Part shown: piece after piece, positions 6,520-9,820 of the stretch
Layout of the letters: the number at the start of each line of letters is the position of its first letter
Position numbering within the stretch: position 1 is the stretch's first letter
NCBI GenBank assembly: GCA_027492445.1
Contig: JAPUES010000178.1
Coordinates: forward strand, 1-9,820
Direction: 5' to 3'
DNA from: Sporomusaceae bacterium
GTDB lineage: Bacteria; Bacillota; Negativicutes; DSM-13327
Length of the DNA stretch: 9,820 nt
Notes under the pieces: model-generated
What the model was told of the DNA's origin: nothing
The model's input: only the letters and a program-made list of their open reading frames with translations
Database searches by the model: none
Position numbers and translations under genes: made by a program

Positions 6520-7917
6520 TTGACTGAGATGACGCCAAAACAAATTGTGATAGAATTAGACAAATATATTGTAGGTCAAAAACAAGCCAAGAAATCAGTA
6601 GCCATTGCCCTTCGTAATCGCTGGCGCAGTAAACAATTGACCAAGGATGTAAAAGATGAGATTATCCCTAAAAATATATTAATGATTGGCCCGACGGGCG
6701 TTGGAAAAACAGAAATTGCTCGTCGTTTGGCTAAACTCGTGAATGCTCCTTTTGTAAAAGTAGAGGCTACTAAATTTACAGAAGTTGGATATGTGGGACG
6801 GGATGTTGAGTCCATGGTTCGTGATTTGGTGGAAACTGCAATCCGTATGGTGAAGCAACAAAAAATGGCAGAGGTAACCGATAAGGCTCGTAGCTTTGCG
6901 GAAGAACGTATTTTAGCTTTTTTTCTGCCAGCAGTGCCCAAAGAACCAAGCCGTAATCCTTTTGAAATCTTGTTTGGGGGGGGAATTGCTAAAGGGGAAA
7001 TTTCCCAGATTCCTCTCGTTGAGAATTCACTGCATATTGAAGAAGACAAGGCTTATTGGCAAAAACGGTTAGCCGCGGGTGAATTGGAAAATGAAATTAT
7101 TGAAATAATAGTTGAGGATAATGCAAATCCTATGGTGGGGGCTTTTTCTGGAACGGGTATTGAAGAAATGGGAATCAATATTCAAGATATGCTAGGAAGT
7201 TTTATCCCTAAGAAACAAAAACATCGTAAAGTAACGGTTGGCAATGCTCGCAAGTTATTGATTCAAGAAGAGGCTCAGAAGCTCATTGATATAGATGAAG
7301 TGATAGCTAGTGCTCTTGAGTTGGCTGAAAATTCTGGAATTATTTTCCTAGATGAGATTGATAAAATTGTAGGTCGTGGTCAGTCTTCTGGCCCCGATGT
7401 GTCCCGGGAAGGGGTGCAACGTGATATTTTGCCAATTGTTGAAGGTTCTACGGTAGTAACGAAATATGGTTCCTTAAAAACAGATCATATATTATTTATG
7501 GCGGCAGGAGCATTCCATACAACGAAACCATCCGAACTTATTCCAGAACTACAGGGACGCTTTCCCATTCGTGTAGAACTTACTAATTTATCAAAAGAAG
7601 ATTTCAAACAAATTCTTACAGAACCTACTAATGCATTACTTAAGCAATATATTAGTTTGCTAGGAACAGAAGGAATTGAAATTGAATTTACGTTGGAGGC
7701 CATTGAAAAATTAGCAGAAATTGCTTTTCAGGTCAATGTTCAGACGGAGAATATTGGGGCTCGGCGATTACATACAGTAATGGAAAAACTCTTAGAAGAC
7801 TTAGCATTTGATGCCCCAGATTTAACGAATAAAGTTATTTCCATTGATGGACAATATGTAAATGCTAAGTTAGAGCATATTGTAAAAGATCAGGATTTAA
7901 GTCATTTTATTTTATAA
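6520..7917 (+). CDS. hslU: ATP-dependent protease ATPase subunit HslU (ClpY)
   Basis: AAA+ unfoldase that feeds substrates to HslV. From TTG 6520 it has 465 residues, normal for the family. Motifs: 'TPKQIVIELDKYIVGQ' at the N-terminus; Walker A 'GPTGVGKT' 57-64; pore loop 'GYVGRD' 90-95; an intermediate I-domain at about 105-240; Walker B 'IIFLDEID' 274-281; 'GRGQSSGPDVSREGVQRDILP' 285-305; arginine-finger region 'ELQGRFPIRVEL' 343-354; sensor-2 'GARRLHT' 413-419; and the C-terminal 'LSHFIL' tail that docks into HslV. TTG 6520 lies 8 nt after AAGGAG (6506-6511). The upstream GTG 6511 and ATG 6514 are in frame but too close to or inside that site. A run of eight G at 6976-6983 lies in the I-domain coding region; the frame is intact. 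codY follows 39 nt after the stop. Confidence 0.97.
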   Translation: MTEMTPKQIVIELDKYIVGQKQAKKSVAIALRNRWRSKQLTKDVKDEIIPKNILMIGPTGVGKTEIARRLAKLVNAPFVKVEATKFTEVGYVGRDVESMVRDLVETAIRMVKQQKMAEVTDKARSFAEERILAFFLPAVPKEPSRNPFEILFGGGIAKGEISQIPLVENSLHIEEDKAYWQKRLAAGELENEIIEIIVEDNANPMVGAFSGTGIEEMGINIQDMLGSFIPKKQKHRKVTVGNARKLLIQEEAQKLIDIDEVIASALELAENSGIIFLDEIDKIVGRGQSSGPDVSREGVQRDILPIVEGSTVVTKYGSLKTDHILFMAAGAFHTTKPSELIPELQGRFPIRVELTNLSKEDFKQILTEPTNALLKQYISLLGTEGIEIEFTLEAIEKLAEIAFQVNVQTENIGARRLHTVMEKLLEDLAFDAPDLTNKVISIDGQYVNAKLEHIVKDQDLSHFIL

Positions 7918-7956
7918 ATTAGATTACTAACAGAAAGAAAGGTAGGAGAAGTTGTT

Positions 7957-8733
7957 GTGATATCTTTATTAGAACGTACTCGAAAAATTAATAAGTTACT
8001 GCAAAAATCAGAGAAAGTAGAATATGATGAAATATCTACGTTACTTAGTACTGTTATGGGTGCTAACACCTATATTGTTGGCAAAGATGGTAAATTATTT
8101 GGTTATGCCTTATTGGATAATTTTGAATGTGACTTAATGCGGGATAAGGTATTATTGCAAGGGGTCTTTCCAGAACGGTATGTGGAGTGGTTACTTAGAA
8201 TCAATGAGACTTCTCCAAACTTAAGTCTTGAAGGCGGAAAGTGTTCCTTTAGTGATGGTACCGAATGTCTATTTAGTGATAAATTTACTACCATTGTACC
8301 AATTCATGGTGTTGGTGAAAGAATTGGCACCTTAATTGTAGCAAAATTTCATGCAGAGTTTAATGCAGATGATTTAATTTTAGCAGAGTATGGTGCTACT
8401 GTTGTTGGTATGGAAATTTTGAGAGATCGCAGCGGGAAGATTGAAGAAGAAGCGCGTAAAAAAGCGACTGTGCAGGTAGCGCTTGGAACATTGTCTTATT
8501 CTGAACTAGAAGCTGTTATACACATTCTCAATGAGTTAGAAGGAAATGAAGGTTTGTTAGTAGCAAGCAAGATTGCCGATCGCGTAGGTATTACTCGTTC
8601 GGTTATTGTAAATGCACTACGTAAGTTTGAAAGTGCTGGCGTGATTGAGTCAAAATCCCTAGGTATGAAAGGCACATATATAAAGGTGTTGAATGATCGT
8701 TTGTTTGAAGAACTAAAAAAACTTAAAAAGTAA
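7957..8733 (+). CDS. codY: GTP-sensing global transcriptional regulator CodY
   Basis: 258 residues, the standard CodY length. In Bacillota, CodY senses GTP and branched-chain amino acids and represses nutrient-scavenging, competence and motility genes when nutrients are plentiful. Residues 1-155 form the GAF ligand-binding domain ('LLERTRKINKLLQ' at the N-terminus, 'FPERYVEWLL' 71-80). A helical linker follows, then the winged helix-turn-helix at about 200-245. Its 'ASKIADRVGITRSVIVNALRK' (203-223) and 'ESAGVIESKSLGMKGTYIKV' (225-244) are nearly identical to the B. subtilis protein. The start is GTG at 7957, 8 nt after AGGAG (7944-7948). It lies 39 nt after hslU, so it is probably co-transcribed with hslVU, and it precedes the flagellar operon as in B. 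subtilis. Confidence 0.98.
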   Translation: MISLLERTRKINKLLQKSEKVEYDEISTLLSTVMGANTYIVGKDGKLFGYALLDNFECDLMRDKVLLQGVFPERYVEWLLRINETSPNLSLEGGKCSFSDGTECLFSDKFTTIVPIHGVGERIGTLIVAKFHAEFNADDLILAEYGATVVGMEILRDRSGKIEEEARKKATVQVALGTLSYSELEAVIHILNELEGNEGLLVASKIADRVGITRSVIVNALRKFESAGVIESKSLGMKGTYIKVLNDRLFEELKKLKK

Positions 8734-8787
8734 GTATTGGAAATGTTATCTTTCATAAGGAAGTTATCCCCTTGTGTTTTCAGCGTC

Positions 8788-8814
8788 GAAAGCCATTGCA
8801 GGCAATGGATTTTC
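8788..8814 (+). terminator. Hairpin downstream of codY, candidate terminator
   Basis: CCATTG (8793-8798) and CAATGG (8803-8808) form a perfect stem around CAGG. GAAA (8788-8791) can pair with TTTC (8811-8814) outside a small internal loop. The stem is followed by ATTTTCT, a short T-rich stretch. It lies 60 nt after the codY stop and could end the hslVU-codY transcript, though the T tract is weak. Confidence 0.35.
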
Positions 8815-8844
8815 TGTACTGTGGAAATCTATAGGGGATTTTCT

Positions 8845-8931
8845 ATGGAAAAAATAGTGGAACATCATGTAGACATTGTTCGCGAAAAATGCGGACTTTT
8901 GTCCCGTTTTCTCAATAAATGTAAGAAATAA
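8845..8931 (+). CDS. Doubtful 28-residue small ORF
   Basis: ATG 8845 follows AGGGGA (8833-8838) by 6 nt, a plausible ribosome binding site. The product, starting 'MEKIVEHHVDIVREK' and ending in a basic 'NKCKK', would be a short, probably helical peptide with two cysteines. The frame is also open upstream to TTG 8737, but without a good ribosome binding site. I recognise no family; Spo0E-like proteins were considered but the SQxLD motif is absent. The hairpin at 8893-8904 lies inside it. It may be a real small protein, a leader peptide, or chance. Confidence 0.2.
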   Translation: MEKIVEHHVDIVREKCGLLSRFLNKCKK

Positions 8932-9054
8932 AAGGGAATACTGTTTTTCATAAAGGAATTTTAATAGTTGTGTAGAATTATTAATTTAGAACTGTACATT
9001 TTCTGTAGGAAATTGCAAATATTTATAAAAATATGTATTTATAGGAGGATTGTG

Positions 9055-9462
9055 GTGCTAAAATCAATTGTATCATCACCGCGTGTTGCCGTGCTCGAAC
9101 AGGCCATATCCGCATCTTCACTTCGCCAAAAGGTCATTAGCAATAACATTGCAAATGTAAACACGCCAGGTTATAAAAAAGGTGAGGTATTGTTTGAGGA
9201 AATGTTGCAAAGTGCTGTAAATGGTGATAAAATGCCAATGCTGCAAACAAATGCTCGACATTTACCTATGAAGCAAGGGACTATTCCCACACCTAAACTG
9301 AATGTTCTTAGCAATTCATCAATTCGAACCGATGGTAATAATGTAGATATAGATATTGAAATGGCTAGCTTAGCGAAAAATAGCATCTATTATAATGCTG
9401 TAGTACAACAAATAAGTGGTTACTTTGCAGGAATAAAATCAGCGATAAAAGAAGGGAGATAA
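9055..9462 (+). CDS. flgB: Flagellar basal-body proximal rod protein FlgB
   Basis: 135 residues from GTG 9055, a typical FlgB length. FlgB forms part of the proximal rod of the flagellar basal body. The N-terminal rod signature 'ISNNIANVNTPGYKK' (28-42) is clear. The C-terminal 'DGNNVDIDIEMASLAKNSIYYNAVVQQIS' (93-121) is the conserved coiled segment used in rod assembly. The protein leaves the cell through the flagellar type III apparatus and has no signal peptide. The start was chosen because AGGAGG (9043-9048) lies 6 nt before GTG 9055. GTG 9052 is in frame but only 3 nt away, and the longer frame from 8968 lacks a site and adds residues not found in FlgB. flgC follows 6 nt after the stop. 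Confidence 0.96.
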   Translation: MLKSIVSSPRVAVLEQAISASSLRQKVISNNIANVNTPGYKKGEVLFEEMLQSAVNGDKMPMLQTNARHLPMKQGTIPTPKLNVLSNSSIRTDGNNVDIDIEMASLAKNSIYYNAVVQQISGYFAGIKSAIKEGR

Positions 9463-9468
9463 ACGGGT

Positions 9469-9820
9469 ATGAGCATGTTTGGTGCTATTGATGCTGCAGC
9501 TTCGGGCTTAACAGCTGAAAGATTGAGAATGGACGTTATTTCCAATAATATTGCCAATGTAAATACAACACGTACTGCGGCAGGCGGTGCTTATCGTCGG
9601 CAAATGGTTGTATTTGCACCACGTGAAAATACGACTAATTTTGCCCAAGTATTGTCAGAGCAAATGGATGCTGGCAATGGTGTGCGAGTGGTAGGGATTG
9701 AGAAGGATAACTCACCAACTCGTAAAGTATACGACCCAGCTCATCCTGATGCCAATAAAGAGGGATATGTGGAGATGCCTAATATTAATATTGTAAATGA
9801 AATGGTAGATATGATTACTG
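9469..9820 (+). CDS. flgC: Flagellar basal-body rod protein FlgC, 3'-truncated by window edge
   Basis: 117 complete codons are visible from ATG 9469. FlgC is usually about 145-150 residues, so roughly 30 lie beyond the window. The N-terminus 'MFGAIDAAASGLTAERLRMDVISNNIANVNTT' (3-34) carries the rod/hook-family signature. 'YRRQMVVFAP' (42-51) and 'VRVVGIEKDNSPTRKVYDPAHPDANKEGYVEMPNI' (72-106) are highly typical of FlgC. It assembles with FlgB and FlgF into the proximal rod. AGGGAG at 9453-9458, at the end of flgB, is its likely ribosome binding site with 10-nt spacing. Co-transcription with flgB is near certain; fliE and other basal-body genes would be expected next. Confidence 0.96.
   Translation, partial: MSMFGAIDAAASGLTAERLRMDVISNNIANVNTTRTAAGGAYRRQMVVFAPRENTTNFAQVLSEQMDAGNGVRVVGIEKDNSPTRKVYDPAHPDANKEGYVEMPNINIVNEMVDMIT

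Larger units (their letters stand above)
8734..9054 (+). promoter_or_regulatory. codY-flgB intergenic region, structured, probable flagellar operon leader
   Basis: A 321-nt region with no recognised gene. It holds a perfect 6-bp inverted repeat at 8793-8808; a second small hairpin, GGAC-TTTT-GTCC at 8893-8904 followed by CGTTTT; two near-identical copies of TTTCATAAGGAA (8751-8762, and with one extra A at 8946-8958); and the flgB ribosome binding site AGGAGG at 9043-9048. A flagellar promoter is expected here by analogy with the B. subtilis fla/che operon. However, no sigma-D (GCCGATA-type) -10 and no convincing sigma-A pair could be identified. TTGCAA (9013-9018) with TATTTA (9036-9041) has 17-nt spacing but would start transcription inside the flgB ribosome binding site. 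Confidence 0.45.

Noticed and set aside
6576..7049. 157-codon open frame on the minus strand opposite hslU
   Set aside because: It lies entirely inside the firmly identified hslU, is low-complexity (Ser/Arg/Ile rich), has no family resemblance, and is explained by codon bias of the sense strand.
8325..8340. Sigma-54-like TGGCAC-N5-TTGTA within codY
   Set aside because: It encodes a conserved Gly-Thr-Leu-Ile-Val stretch of CodY, deviates at the -12 element, and is over 700 nt from flgB, so chance is more likely.
8575..8580. GCCGAT resembling a sigma-D (flagellar) -10 element
   Set aside because: It falls in the conserved CodY helix-turn-helix codons and no TAAA-type -35 lies at the required spacing.
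8737..8844. N-terminal extension of the small ORF to TTG 8737
   Set aside because: There is no ribosome binding site before 8737, and the extension covers the hairpin region. If anything is translated, ATG 8845 is better placed.

Overview
The window looks like a conserved chromosomal housekeeping region of a low-GC, motile member of the Bacillota (Firmicutes). The gene order dprA - topA - trmFO - hslV - hslU - codY - flgB - flgC closely follows the Bacillus subtilis smf-topA-trmFO-codV-clpQ-clpY-codY-flgB-flgC region. CodY, folate-type TrmFO and strong AGGAGG-type ribosome binding sites point the same way. A Negativicutes/Sporomusaceae-type anaerobe (Pelosinus or Sporomusa-like) is my best guess, but this is an inference from protein flavour and layout, not proven.

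Layout, all on the + strand. 1-845: 3' part of a GT28/MGDG-synthase-type glycolipid glycosyltransferase whose start lies outside the window. 846-1028: a gap with a good extended -10 promoter and a leader hairpin in front of dprA. 1029-5650: dprA (DNA uptake/recombination), topA (topoisomerase I) and trmFO (tRNA m5U54 methyltransferase), tightly packed with 0 and 14 nt gaps. 5651-5874: a 224-nt hairpin-rich gap where B. subtilis carries a XerC-type recombinase gene (codV); no such gene is visible. 5875-7917: hslV and hslU, the two subunits of an ATP-dependent protease. 7957-8733: codY, the GTP/branched-chain-amino-acid-sensing global regulator. 8734-9054: a 321-nt gap with hairpins, short repeats and at most one doubtful micro-ORF. 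9055-9820: flgB and the first 117 codons of flgC, the start of a flagellar basal-body operon that continues beyond the window.

The genes link chromosome maintenance (DprA, TopA), tRNA modification (TrmFO), protein quality control (HslVU) and nutrient-controlled switching to motility (CodY next to the flagellar operon). I see no mobile element, CRISPR array, rRNA or tRNA gene, and no convincing new multi-gene system. The points most worth a second look are small: the start codon and N-terminus of HslV (a perfect Shine-Dalgarno overlaps the GTG start and sits 8 nt before an in-frame AUA), a duplicated translation-initiation region before hslU, the structured gap lacking xerC, and the codY-flgB leader. 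Most genes here appear to use GTG or TTG rather than ATG starts.
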